Source: Paratractidigestivibacter faecalis
GTDB lineage: Bacteria; Actinomycetota; Coriobacteriia; Coriobacteriales; Atopobiaceae
Reading direction: 5' to 3'
Assembly: GCF_003416765.1 (NCBI RefSeq)
Contig: NZ_QSNG01000001.1
Location: 1,576,742-1,640,741 of the forward strand
Length of the DNA: 64,000 nucleotides
This document shows, in pieces, positions 24,178-32,409 of the stretch. The translations under genes were made by a program, and so were the position numbers. The stretch's first letter is position 1; each line of letters starts with the position of its first letter. The notes beneath the pieces were generated by a model. That model saw nothing but the letters and a program-made list of their open reading frames with translations, searched no databases and had not been told where the DNA came from.

Positions 24178-25467
24178 CTACAGCAGAGCCAGCGTTCTTG
24201 CGCAGTTCTTCTCGACGCGAGGAAGAAGTCGGTCGCTTAGTTCAAGGGCACCGGGGATCCTTGTGGCGCACGCCTCCTCAAAGACCTCCTCCATAGCCTG
24301 AGGAATTGATTCCGCAAGTCGCCCCATCTCTTGAAGACACGCATCTTCAGTCATACCCACCTCCGCAAGGCGCTCTCCAAGCTCGGAATCATTGGCACCA
24401 GCGTAACGGCGTATGGCGCCTTCGCCCACGCGTCCAACGCGATTCTCGCCACCTATGGACATCGCAAGCCTTCCGAAATCCTTGGTCCGGTCATAGGCAA
24501 GGCCAGATGCCACGTCGTACAACGGCGCCAGCACCGAGCCGTTTGCCGTCAGGAGAAGCGAGTAGTTCTTTGCGTGAGCGTCTGGAGCGCCAATCAGGCA
24601 GTTGAAAAACAGCATACGAGTAAACAAGAGGAGACTGACGGAGGACGAGTCGACGTCCAACAGCAGCTCAAGAATGTCCCTTGCCGTCGGACCGCCGTCC
24701 GAGGTGTACTTCTGGTCTGGCATTACCCCCAAGGCCTGGCAAAGATCCTCTTGGTGAAGCCTTTTCACGCTTTGCCCCTGAGTCAGCCGGTCATAGCGAG
24801 CCACTATCAGAGCAGGCTCTCCACCAAAGAACCGATATTCGACTTTTGCAGTTGGAATCCCCACCTTTGAGGCGGTCCTCATGCAAATGTATTCGTTCAG
24901 CGCCTCTAGCTTGAAGCCTTCCACGCCGTTCTTGAAGATATGCGTCGTAGGTGCGGACCCCAGGCACTCGCACCAGCGGCCATTCCTAAAGGCCAAGGCA
25001 AACTTTCCCTGGTTTCCTCCCAGAGACCAGCTCTCATCACGGCCCATCCACGTGGCGTCATAGTCAGTCCTTATTGATTTCAGCTTTGATGCGACTTCAA
25101 CATCGCTGACCTCACGGTAGTCCCCAGGCCTACCAACAACTGCATCTACAGCATCAAGAGCGCAAAACTGGACTGCGCCCGGGCAGTCCCGTCCAATGAC
25201 CGATAGAAGCGCAACGGGGTTATTCGCGCTAACACCACTCTCTTTAGCAATTGCGCGCCGCTGTCTCTCGGAGTCCGGTAACAGGCCAAAGAGGAACGGA
25301 CGGACGACACTCTGACCGTATGCGCGGTTGGATAGCGGCATGGCAGCGGACAAGGGCACGCCCGAGTAATCTGGACTGTATTCAAACCTCATTAGCCCAT
25401 TGCGATTCTGGCTGAGGATCCCAGCCGGTTTACCGCAGATGAGGACCGCAAGCTCAGCTTTACTCAT
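24178..25467 (-). CDS. hipA: HipA-family serine/threonine kinase toxin
   Basis: A 429-residue protein. The N-terminal beta domain is followed by the kinase core with SLGGNQGKFAL (nucleotide loop), catalytic GAPDAHAKNYSLL (Asp with Lys and Asn) and the metal-binding Asp of LAPLYDVASG. HipA toxins phosphorylate glutamyl-tRNA synthetase in E. coli; other members have other targets. Its ATG overlaps the last eight bases of hipB, the usual antitoxin-first order. All kinase motifs are present, so it is likely active. It sits in the accessory region, suggesting horizontal gain. Confidence 0.9.
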   Translation of the reverse strand: MSKAELAVLICGKPAGILSQNRNGLMRFEYSPDYSGVPLSAAMPLSNRAYGQSVVRPFLFGLLPDSERQRRAIAKESGVSANNPVALLSVIGRDCPGAVQFCALDAVDAVVGRPGDYREVSDVEVASKLKSIRTDYDATWMGRDESWSLGGNQGKFALAFRNGRWCECLGSAPTTHIFKNGVEGFKLEALNEYICMRTASKVGIPTAKVEYRFFGGEPALIVARYDRLTQGQSVKRLHQEDLCQALGVMPDQKYTSDGGPTARDILELLLDVDSSSVSLLLFTRMLFFNCLIGAPDAHAKNYSLLLTANGSVLAPLYDVASGLAYDRTKDFGRLAMSIGGENRVGRVGEGAIRRYAGANDSELGERLAEVGMTEDACLQEMGRLAESIPQAMEEVFEEACATRIPGALELSDRLLPRVEKNCARTLALL

Positions 25468-25855
25468 CCAAGTTCACCTCGCCACCGACAATTGGGGGGA
25501 GGATGCCATCCTCATAGCCATCGGCAGACAACAGAGCCCTTATCAAATCGTTATAGCTTTGATTTTTAGGGTCCGTTTTAGCAGGATCGGCAGCGCTAGA
25601 TCTTTTCTGCTTTGATGCGGCCTTTTTACCAGAGGCCTCTCCAACGTACAGGCCCAGGCCAAGCGCGGAAAGCACAGAGAGCAACTTGTCTAGCTGGACT
25701 CCGGCCGAGTCCCCCAGCTCAAGTGATGCGAGCATTCGCTTGGAAACGCCCGCATGCTGCGCAAGTTGGTCTCTCGTGAGGCCCCGCTCCTCCCGCGCTT
25801 GGCGCACGTAAAAGCCGGCCTGTCTGGGAATGGTTATCGGGCGTTTGTCCACCAT
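25460..25855 (-). CDS. hipB: HipB-family antitoxin, XRE helix-turn-helix
   Basis: A 131-residue protein with an XRE HTH at about 14-75 (VRQAREERGLTRDQLAQHAG; SKRMLASLELG). The C-terminal tail is lysine/serine rich (KKAASKQKRSSA) and then acidic, probably contacting HipA. It may start at ATG 25855 or GTG 25852; AGGAG lies two or five bases ahead, and spacing favours the GTG. It should bind the three palindromes just upstream and repress its own operon together with HipA. Confidence 0.88.
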   Translation of the reverse strand: MVDKRPITIPRQAGFYVRQAREERGLTRDQLAQHAGVSKRMLASLELGDSAGVQLDKLLSVLSALGLGLYVGEASGKKAASKQKRSSAADPAKTDPKNQSYNDLIRALLSADGYEDGILPPIVGGEVNLDE

Positions 25856-25866
25856 GGCTCCTTATA

Positions 25867-25936
25867 GTGCAGAATTTTGCATGCTACTATAAAGTGCAAT
25901 ATTCTGCACGTCAAGGGATAGTGCAGAATATTGCAT
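25867..25936. promoter_or_regulatory. Three HipB operators at exact 27-bp spacing
   Basis: The sites GTGCAGAATTTTGCAT (25867), GTGCAATATTCTGCAC (25894) and GTGCAGAATATTGCAT (25921) are variants of one TGCA-N6-TGCA-type palindrome. Their starts are exactly 27 bp apart. They lie in an AT-rich stretch immediately upstream of hipB. Confidence 0.8.
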
Positions 25937-25953
25937 GCGGTAGTCTTTCTCGC

Positions 25954-26778
25954 CTAAAGCGCGCGAAGGAGGGGCATGAGGTAGCGCGCGACGCCGGAGT
26001 CATCGCAGCTTGAGGTGGCGTGATTGGCTGCGGCAACGGCCTCGGGGAGGGCGTTTGCCATGGCGACGCCGTCGCCGGCGGCCTCGAGCATGGTGACGTC
26101 GTTGCTTGCGTCTCCAAAGGCAACGGTGTCAGCCACGTCAACGCCAAGGTGACCGCACAGCCAGCGCAGACCCGCACCCTTGTGAGCGCTCACGTCGGTG
26201 ACCTCGACATTGCAGGGCAGCGAGGAGGCGCGGCGCAGGGAGGCGTCGGCGTCAACGGCGGCCCAGACCTGGGACTTTGCTTCTTCCGTCATAAAGAAGA
26301 CGTTTACGCGGCAGACGGTTCCGCAGGCGGCGAGCAGCTGATCGAGCGTGCCGTCAAAGGGCACACGGATGGACTTGAGCTGGGCGCGGGAAGCCTCGTC
26401 AACGGGCATCTCGTCCAGGTAGTGCCAGCGGTCGGCCAGGGTGTAGACCTTACTGTCCGCAAAGATGTCGAAGGTTACGGGAAGGTCCTCGACCTGGCGG
26501 TAGAGGGCGCGAACGGTTTCTTTGTCTATGCCGACCTCATGCAGAACGCTGCCGGCGTGGACATCGCAGACGAGGGCGCCGTTGCAGCAGACCGCATAGT
26601 TGACGCTTGGGTGAGAGACCATCTGCTCGGGAATGCCGTTGACGTTGCGGCCGGTGCAGGGCACAAACTGGACGCCCTTCTGCGCCGCAAGGTCCATAGC
26701 CGCCAGATTCTCGGGCGTGATTTTCTTGGCAGAGTTCAGAAACGTGCCGTCCATGTCAACGAATACCAGCTTGAGCAT
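25954..26778 (-). CDS. Cof-type HAD hydrolase
   Basis: A 274-residue protein with HAD motif I VFVDMDGTFLN (nucleophile Asp plus acid Asp), motif II Thr in VPCTGRN, motif III Lys in SAHKGAGLRWL, and motif IV GDASNDVTMLEAAG. The C2-type cap and length fit the Cof/YidA subfamily, which dephosphorylates sugar phosphates and FMN-like substrates in the cytoplasm. The specific substrate is unknown. It stands alone next to a repeat and is probably a housekeeping phosphatase. Confidence 0.9.
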   Translation of the reverse strand: MLKLVFVDMDGTFLNSAKKITPENLAAMDLAAQKGVQFVPCTGRNVNGIPEQMVSHPSVNYAVCCNGALVCDVHAGSVLHEVGIDKETVRALYRQVEDLPVTFDIFADSKVYTLADRWHYLDEMPVDEASRAQLKSIRVPFDGTLDQLLAACGTVCRVNVFFMTEEAKSQVWAAVDADASLRRASSLPCNVEVTDVSAHKGAGLRWLCGHLGVDVADTVAFGDASNDVTMLEAAGDGVAMANALPEAVAAANHATSSCDDSGVARYLMPLLRAL

Positions 26779-26880
26779 GCAATTCTCCCCTTGCGATTGG
26801 TTGCGGGAACATCATAGCGCGGCAGCAACGCCAAACTTGCGGCCACAACCAGGCTGCAAGGAAGAGCAAGCTGCGAAACG

Positions 26881-27199
26881 GCTAACTTGCAGGCGCCTCG
26901 AACGACCCGGGAGGTCGAGAGTCGCCAAACCCTGCGCAGAAGTCACCTTCGTGCGAGCAATTTGCCAACGGTTGTGCAGAAGTGGCCTTCGTGTGAGTCC
27001 GTTTGTGGGAGAGCCGACGGAGGCCCGACGCTTTTATGCAGACGCCCGAAGCGCACAGCCTATCCACCTGCGGTTTCCCGTAAGGCATATACATTGGATT
27101 ATTGATATCTCGCCCAGGCGGCGAGAACGGGCTCACACGAAGGCCACTTCTGCACACCGCGACCCAAAGGACTCACACGAAGGGCAGTTCCGCACACAA
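26881..27199 (+). repeat. 320-bp palindromic element, copy 1
   Basis: The element begins TAACTTGCAGG and ends GGCAGTTCCGCACACAAC. Each end carries two copies of a GCAGAAGTGGCCTTCGTGTG-type unit, inverted at the right end, giving imperfect terminal arms of about 75 bp. The centre holds GGCATATACATT and TTGATATC. The same structure recurs in direct orientation at 34152-34471. The open frames it contains are not gene-like. It lies directly after the stop of the dehydrogenase gene at 27202. Confidence 0.85.
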
Positions 27200-27201
27200 C
27201 C

Positions 27202-28182
27202 CTACGAGAACTTCACGCGATCGACGGCGGTCACGCGGTTGAGCGGGACGTTGCCATCCTTGAAGGCGATGATGTTGTCCACCACCATGTCTCCCATGCG
27301 GCGGTTGGCTTCAAAAGTTGCCGATCCAATGTGAGGCGTGGTCAGGACGTTGGGCAGGTCAAAGAACTTGGAGAGCGTCGGCGGCTCGCGCTCGTAGACG
27401 TCAACCGCATAGCCCCCGAGCTTGCCCGACAGCAGCGCCTTCTCCAGCGCCGCCTCGCGCACAATGCCGGCGCGCGCGGTATTGACCAGCAGTGCGCCAT
27501 CCTTCATGTGCCTGAGCTCACGAGCACCCAGGAGGTTCTGCGTGGCGGAGGTAAGCGGCGCATGGATGGTCACAATGTCCGACTTTGCCAGCAGGTCGTT
27601 CAAGCTGGTATAGAGCAGGCCATAGCGCGCGGCCTCGTCGCGCTGAACAATGTCGTTGCCCAGGATGTCCATGCCAAAGCCCATCGCGCGCCTGGCCACG
27701 GCCATGCCAATGGACCCGACGCCAATGATGCCAATGATCTTGCCATAGAGGCTGCGACCAGGAATCTTGTTCCAGACGCCGCCTTTGAGCTGATTTACGG
27801 ACTGCGTGACCATGCGAGCCAGGTCCAGGATGAGGGCAAACGTGAGGTCGGCCGTCTCTTCCCTGTTGGCGCCCGGCGTGTTGGTAATCACAATGCCGCG
27901 CGTCGTGAGCTCGGCAAAGTCGATGTTGTCAAAGCCTGCGCCGTGGCGGGCCACCATGCGCAGCTCGGGCAGGGCGCTGATGGTGGTGGCGTCAAGATGG
28001 TCGTTGCCCAGAACGAGCACCTGGGCACCCTCGCCATGACGGATTATCTCCGCGGGCGTGAGCGGTCTGCCGTACGGGTTGATGCGGACCTCGCAACCCG
28101 CTGCCCTCAGGCGCTCGACGGGTTCTTGCTCAAAGATGCCAAAGGTCGCGGCGCACGAGGCAACGACGAACTTGCTTGACAC
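27202..28182 (-). CDS. D-isomer 2-hydroxyacid dehydrogenase (SerA-like)
   Basis: A 326-residue protein with the NAD-binding motif IIGVGSIGMAVA, catalytic Arg in VNTARAGIV, then a Glu and the His of TTPHIGSAT, all standard for the family. There is no ACT domain, so it is not a full-length regulated SerA. The start is GTG 28182 with GAGGAG seven bases upstream. It is the last gene of the leftward operon, so it may reduce an aldolase-derived 2-oxoacid or hydroxypyruvate-like product, or act on the imported hydroxyacid itself. The exact substrate is not readable. Confidence 0.85.
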   Translation of the reverse strand: MSSKFVVASCAATFGIFEQEPVERLRAAGCEVRINPYGRPLTPAEIIRHGEGAQVLVLGNDHLDATTISALPELRMVARHGAGFDNIDFAELTTRGIVITNTPGANREETADLTFALILDLARMVTQSVNQLKGGVWNKIPGRSLYGKIIGIIGVGSIGMAVARRAMGFGMDILGNDIVQRDEAARYGLLYTSLNDLLAKSDIVTIHAPLTSATQNLLGARELRHMKDGALLVNTARAGIVREAALEKALLSGKLGGYAVDVYEREPPTLSKFFDLPNVLTTPHIGSATFEANRRMGDMVVDNIIAFKDGNVPLNRVTAVDRVKFS

Positions 28183-28335
28183 GCCGTGACTCCTCTCAAT
28201 TAGATATCTTATCGTGTTATTTTACGCCCTCGGGACACCGCGCGCCCTCAAAAGGCGAGAAGGCCGGGCACCGCCTCCCCCGACGGCACCCGGCCCTCCG
28301 CGGCAGGTCAACGCCGGCCGCTTACCTCGTCTTTC

Positions 28336-29976
28336 CTACTGGATGACCGCACCGGTCTTGGCAGAGCCAACCTGCTTGGCGTAGCGGGCCAGCAGGTGAC
28401 CGCCGTTCTCGTGGATGACAGGCTTCCAGTCCTGCTTGCGGCGTGCAAGCTCGTCATCGGAGACCTCGATCTCGATGAGGTTCTTGTTGAGGTCAACGTG
28501 GATGACGTCGCCATCCTGGATAAGGGCGATGGGGGCACCGTCAAGCGCCTCGGGGCAGAGGTAGCCCACGGAGAGGCCGCCGGAAGCGCCCGAGAAGCGG
28601 CCGTCAGTGATGACGGCGGAGTTGGGAATGCCCTTCATGATCTCCGTCACGCGGTGGAGCTCCTTCATGCCGGGACCACCCTTGGGGCCCTCGTAGCGCA
28701 CCACGACGCCAGTGCCAGGCTTGATGGCGTTGGCGTTGTAGGCGGCAAAGGCCTCCTCCTCGGAGTTGAAGACCATGGCCGGACCGCTCCAGACGTGCTG
28801 GTCGGCCGGCACGGCGCTGGTCTTGACCAGGGCGCCCTCGGGAGCCAGGTTGCCATAGAGCACCTGGATGCCGTTGGCAACGGAGGCCGGGTCGTCCTGG
28901 GTGCGGATGACCGAGCGGTCGATGTGGATGTCGCCGGCGAGGTTCTGGGCCAGGGTCTTGCCCGTGACCGTCATGACGGAGCCGTCAAGGTCGCCCTCGA
29001 TGGTCTTGAGGACGGCGGGCACGCCGCCGGCCTTGTAGAGGTTGACGCAGGAGATGTCTCCGTTGGGCACCACGTTGCAGACCACGGGCGTGTGCGAGGT
29101 GGTCTCCGCAACCTGGGTCCAGGTGCACTCGAGGCCAAGCTCGTGGGCCAGGGCCGGCAGGTGGATAAGGGCGTTGAGCGAGCCGCCGATGGAAGCAAGG
29201 AGCTTCACGGTGTTGTCGATGGCACCCTGCGTCATGATGTCGCTCGGCTTGATGCCGCGACGCACGAGCTCGACCACGGCGGCACCCGTCTGACGCGCGG
29301 AGAAGCGACGCTGGCTCGTGGAGCTGGGCCAAAGCGCGCCGTTGGGAAGCATCATGCCGAGACCCTCGGTGAGGCAGCCCATGGTGTTGGCGGTGCCCAG
29401 GAACGGGCAGATGCCCGGGCCGGTGTAGTACTTGAGGGTGCCCTCGATGACCTCGCGCTCCGTGGCCTCGCCACGCAGGAAGCGGGCGCGCAGGGCCTTG
29501 GACTCGGACGGCTTGATCTCGTCGTAGCACGGGCCGGCGGTCACCAGGGCGGCGGGCAGGTTGATGCGGGCCGCGGCCATGAGCATGGCCGGAACGATCT
29601 TGTCGCAGCTGCCCATGTAGACGACGCCGTCAAAGCAGCCCTCGCCGACGATCATGGCCTCGCAGGAGTCGGCGATGATCTCGCGGTGCGGCAGGCAGTA
29701 GCGCATGCCCGCGTGGCCCTGGGCCACGCCGTCGCACATGCCGATAGTGTTGAACTCGATGGGCTCGCCGCCGGCCTCGAGGATGCCCTTCTTGACCTCG
29801 GCAGCAAGCTGGCGGAGCGGCTCATGGCCCGGGCAGACCTCATTCCAGCTGTTGGCGATGGCAATGAGGGGCTTATCGGGGTTCTCCAGGGAGTCAATGG
29901 ACACGCCGGCGGAGGCCAGGTGCGCCTTGGAGATTGCTCGCTGGAAGGGCTCGAGCTTGTCAATAGCACGCTGCAT
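28336..29976 (-). CDS. IlvD/Edd family dehydratase (sugar-acid dehydratase candidate)
   Basis: A 546-residue Fe-S dehydratase. Conserved segments: ANSWNEVCPGH, YMGSCDKIVPAM, GICPFLGTANTMGC and DGRFSGASGG. The cysteines in GSCDK and GICPF match two cluster ligands of the family; the first ligand region has Cys two positions earlier than in NEITPC-type IlvD. The family covers dihydroxyacid dehydratase (IlvD), 6-phosphogluconate dehydratase (Edd) and pentonate/hexonate dehydratases. Its place between a PTS and a KDPG-type aldolase argues for a sugar-acid role and against branched-chain amino acid synthesis. The predicted product is a 2-keto-3-deoxy acid (phosphate) for the aldolase. The substrate is inferred only. 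Confidence 0.8.
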   Translation of the reverse strand: MQRAIDKLEPFQRAISKAHLASAGVSIDSLENPDKPLIAIANSWNEVCPGHEPLRQLAAEVKKGILEAGGEPIEFNTIGMCDGVAQGHAGMRYCLPHREIIADSCEAMIVGEGCFDGVVYMGSCDKIVPAMLMAAARINLPAALVTAGPCYDEIKPSESKALRARFLRGEATEREVIEGTLKYYTGPGICPFLGTANTMGCLTEGLGMMLPNGALWPSSTSQRRFSARQTGAAVVELVRRGIKPSDIMTQGAIDNTVKLLASIGGSLNALIHLPALAHELGLECTWTQVAETTSHTPVVCNVVPNGDISCVNLYKAGGVPAVLKTIEGDLDGSVMTVTGKTLAQNLAGDIHIDRSVIRTQDDPASVANGIQVLYGNLAPEGALVKTSAVPADQHVWSGPAMVFNSEEEAFAAYNANAIKPGTGVVVRYEGPKGGPGMKELHRVTEIMKGIPNSAVITDGRFSGASGGLSVGYLCPEALDGAPIALIQDGDVIHVDLNKNLIEIEVSDDELARRKQDWKPVIHENGGHLLARYAKQVGSAKTGAVIQ

Positions 29977-30077
29977 TGCGCGTAGTTCCTCTCACTTAAG
30001 TGCTTGGTAGCAGTCGGGCGGGCGCCGGGCCTGCCGGCACCCGCCCCGGTTGAATCAGAAGACGCTCGCGGCGAGAA

Positions 30078-31445
30078 CTACATCTCGTCGTACTCGGCGG
30101 CGTAGGCCTCGATCTTCTCCATGCCGATCTTCTTCTCGACGAGGAACCAGACGGCGGCGAAGATCACGATGACCACGGGGACCACGATGACGGCGTTCTG
30201 GGAGATGCAGCTCCAGAAGACGATGGCGGTCTGGGTCAGGGACGGGCCAGCCATGCAGGCAATCTGGCCGTCGAAGGACAGGCCGGTGCTCTGGGCGAGA
30301 CTGGTGAGGTACGGGGCGGCAAAGGTGCCGGCGTACAGGATGGCGGCCATGACCGGGATGGAGATCAGGATAGAGCGGAAGACGTTGCCACGGCAGAGGG
30401 CGACGACGAGGGCCACGCGGAAGGTGACGACGGCGAGGTCGGCAAGCGGCATCATGCGGTTGCCCGGCAGGATGAAGGCCATGAGGATGGTCACGGGAAT
30501 CATGATGAGGGCGGTGGTGATGACCTCGGGGTTGCCGACGACGACGGCGGCGTCAAGGCCGATGGACAGGCCGTTGCCACCGAACTTCTCGGAGGTGAGC
30601 TTCTGGGCGGCGGCGGAGATGGGCATGAGGCCCTCGACGAACATGGCGGTCATCTTGGGCATGAGCACCATGACGGCAGCGACGTTGACGCCGGTGAGGA
30701 ACGCCTTGTCCACGGGGAACAGGGCAAGGCCGCCCATGGCGATGCCGAGGATGAGGCCCAGCATCATGGGGTCGCCAAAGACGCCGAGGTACTTCTGGAC
30801 GGACTTGATGGAGAAGTTCAGCTTGTTGAGGCCCGGGATGCGGTCGATGACCCAGTTGAGCGGGGCAGCGACGATGATGGAGGACGTGTAGGAGATGGTG
30901 GGCAGCGTCACGTCAGGAATGCCGAAGAAGTGCTCGATGAGCGGGGCGGTCCAGTCAGCGAACTTCAGGGTCATGATGGCGGTCATGGCGGTGGCGATGA
31001 GGGCCCAGACAATGTTCTCGGTGACGTAGTAGACCAGGATGCCGGCGATCATCATGTGGTGGTAGTTCCAGATGTCGACGTCCATGGTCTTGGTGGCCTT
31101 GAGGACGAGCATGAGGATGTTGATGCCAAGAATCTCAAAGACCAGGAAGGCGACGATCGGAGAAGCCCAGGTGATGGACGAGATGGCGCCCCAGCCCACG
31201 TCAGTGACGTCGAGGTTCAGGCCAAAGTTGGTGACCATGGCGGAGGCAGCCGGAGAGACGGCGGACTTCAGGAGGTTGACCAGCAGGTTGATGCCCACGA
31301 AGCCGCAGGTGATGGTGATGCCGCTCTTGAATGCCTTGGAGAGGGGCAGACGGAAAATCAGGCCGATGATGGTAATGATGATCGGCAGCATGACGTAGGA
31401 GCCAGCGTCGATAAGCGCCTTGAACGCGCTGAGGAGGACGTCCAT
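30078..31445 (-). CDS. PTS galactitol-family EIIC permease
   Basis: A 455-residue polytopic protein with about nine to eleven membrane segments. VLMPKMTAMFVEGLMPISAA and IGLDAAVVVGNPEVITTALI are typical of the Gat (galactitol) EIIC family. It transports a sugar, polyol or sugar acid with coupled phosphorylation using the EIIB and EIIA encoded immediately upstream in the transcript. The start is ATG 31445, with AAGGGAAG before it. The family includes permeases for galactitol, D-arabitol and other substrates; the neighbouring dehydratase and aldolase favour an acidic substrate. Confidence 0.88.
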   Translation of the reverse strand: MDVLLSAFKALIDAGSYVMLPIIITIIGLIFRLPLSKAFKSGITITCGFVGINLLVNLLKSAVSPAASAMVTNFGLNLDVTDVGWGAISSITWASPIVAFLVFEILGINILMLVLKATKTMDVDIWNYHHMMIAGILVYYVTENIVWALIATAMTAIMTLKFADWTAPLIEHFFGIPDVTLPTISYTSSIIVAAPLNWVIDRIPGLNKLNFSIKSVQKYLGVFGDPMMLGLILGIAMGGLALFPVDKAFLTGVNVAAVMVLMPKMTAMFVEGLMPISAAAQKLTSEKFGGNGLSIGLDAAVVVGNPEVITTALIMIPVTILMAFILPGNRMMPLADLAVVTFRVALVVALCRGNVFRSILISIPVMAAILYAGTFAAPYLTSLAQSTGLSFDGQIACMAGPSLTQTAIVFWSCISQNAVIVVPVVIVIFAAVWFLVEKKIGMEKIEAYAAEYDEM

Positions 31446-31482
31446 GTACTTCCCTTCTTACGTGTGGAACCGTTCAAATTGC

Positions 31483-31521
31483 CAGGCGAGAAGTGCGTCG
31501 AGAAGCACGCGCTTCTCGCCA
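31483..31521. repeat. Inverted GGCGAGAAG pair between EIIB and EIIC
   Basis: GGCGAGAAGTGC and GCGCTTCTCGCC face each other around GTCGAGAAGCAC, giving a strong hairpin in the EIIB-EIIC gap. It could tune the EIIC level by mRNA processing or partial termination. Confidence 0.6.
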
Positions 31522-31531
31522 AATTGCCGTG

Positions 31532-31819
31532 CTAGTCCTGGAGGGCAGCGACGATCTTCTGGAGCGTGGGCTCCTCGTTGATGCCGGTGAGCAGGGAGAT
31601 GGCCATGATGCAGGGGGTCTTGATGTCGGGGTCGGAGAACTTGCCCGTGGTGACGACGAGGTCGTAGTCGTCGGCCTTGTCGTGGAGCTCGATCATGCGG
31701 CACTGGGTGACTTCGATGGAGACGCCGTTGGCGGCGCAGTAGTCCTTGACCTTGGAGGCCACGACGGTGGAGGTGGCAACGCCGTTGCCGCATGCGATGA
31801 TGACGCGCTTCTTAGCCAT
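31532..31819 (-). CDS. PTS galactitol-family EIIB
   Basis: A 95-residue protein. The phosphorylated Cys10 is in ACGNGVATST, the P-loop-like signature of Gat/lactose-type EIIB. It passes phosphate from EIIA to the substrate bound by EIIC. GGAAAGG precedes the ATG. It sits between EIIC and EIIA in the operon, with 66-87 base gaps that contain palindromes. Confidence 0.9.
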   Translation of the reverse strand: MAKKRVIIACGNGVATSTVVASKVKDYCAANGVSIEVTQCRMIELHDKADDYDLVVTTGKFSDPDIKTPCIMAISLLTGINEEPTLQKIVAALQD

Positions 31820-31850
31820 TTTGGTTCCTTTCCTTGTCTGGCTTATCTAG

Positions 31851-31881
31851 ATGAGACGAGGGGCCTGTCCCCTCGTCTCAT
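31851..31881. terminator. Palindrome between EIIA and EIIB
   Basis: A perfect 13-bp stem ATGAGACGAGGGG with CCCCTCGTCTCAT around CCTGT. It belongs to the GGGAC-core palindrome group found between other genes. Inside an operon it may act as a partial terminator or a processing site. Confidence 0.55.
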
Positions 31882-31884
31882 TTG

Positions 31885-32349
31885 CTAGCAGAGGTGGGGC
31901 TCAACAAGAGCGAAGGCCTCGTCAGCGGTGTTGGCCTCGATGACCTTGGCGACGAGCTCCTGGTCCTGGACGAAGGCAATGACCTTCTGGAGCATCTCCA
32001 GGTGGGCATGGGCCTCAGTGAGGGCGAGCATAACCACGACGGAGACCTTGCAGGTCTCGTCGGGCTCGTCCATCTTGTGCCAGTCGACGGGGTGCTTGAG
32101 GACGGCCATGCAGAACGCCGCCTTGTTGACGTTGGCGACGTCGCAGTGCGGGATGGCCACGTTGAGGCCGCTCATGTCCAGGGCCGTGGGGAAGTTTGCC
32201 TCACGGTCGACGATGGCCTGGGCGTAGGTGTCCTTGGCGTAGCCCTGCTCGGTCAGGATGCCGGCAATGCGGCGCTCGACCTGCTCGCAGGTGAGGCCCT
32301 CCTCGTCGATGAGGGTGACCAGGTTGCTGTTGAAAGCCAGATCTGCCAC
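31885..32349 (-). CDS. PTS fructose/galactitol-type EIIA
   Basis: A 154-residue protein with the active His68 in NVAIPHCDV, the PTS_EIIA_2 fold signature. It takes phosphate from HPr and donates it to EIIB. The start is GTG 32349 with AGGAGA six bases upstream. It is the second gene of the leftward operon, after the aldolase. Components A, B and C are all separate polypeptides here. Confidence 0.9.
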   Translation of the reverse strand: MADLAFNSNLVTLIDEEGLTCEQVERRIAGILTEQGYAKDTYAQAIVDREANFPTALDMSGLNVAIPHCDVANVNKAAFCMAVLKHPVDWHKMDEPDETCKVSVVVMLALTEAHAHLEMLQKVIAFVQDQELVAKVIEANTADEAFALVEPHLC

Positions 32350-32409
32350 GTTTTTCTCCTTTGGTTTAGCGCCGCCCGCGCGGCGCGTGACTGCTTTTGG
32401 GCCGAGACG

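Noticed and set aside
26882-27157. Short leftward and rightward frames in the 320-bp element
   Set aside because: They arise from repeated CCTTCGTGTGAG units. The two element copies do not keep the same frames with conserved residues.
28336-29976. Assignment as ilvD of branched-chain amino acid synthesis
   Set aside because: No ilv or leu gene is nearby, and the gene lies in a PTS/aldolase operon. The family is broad, so only the IlvD/Edd family call is kept.
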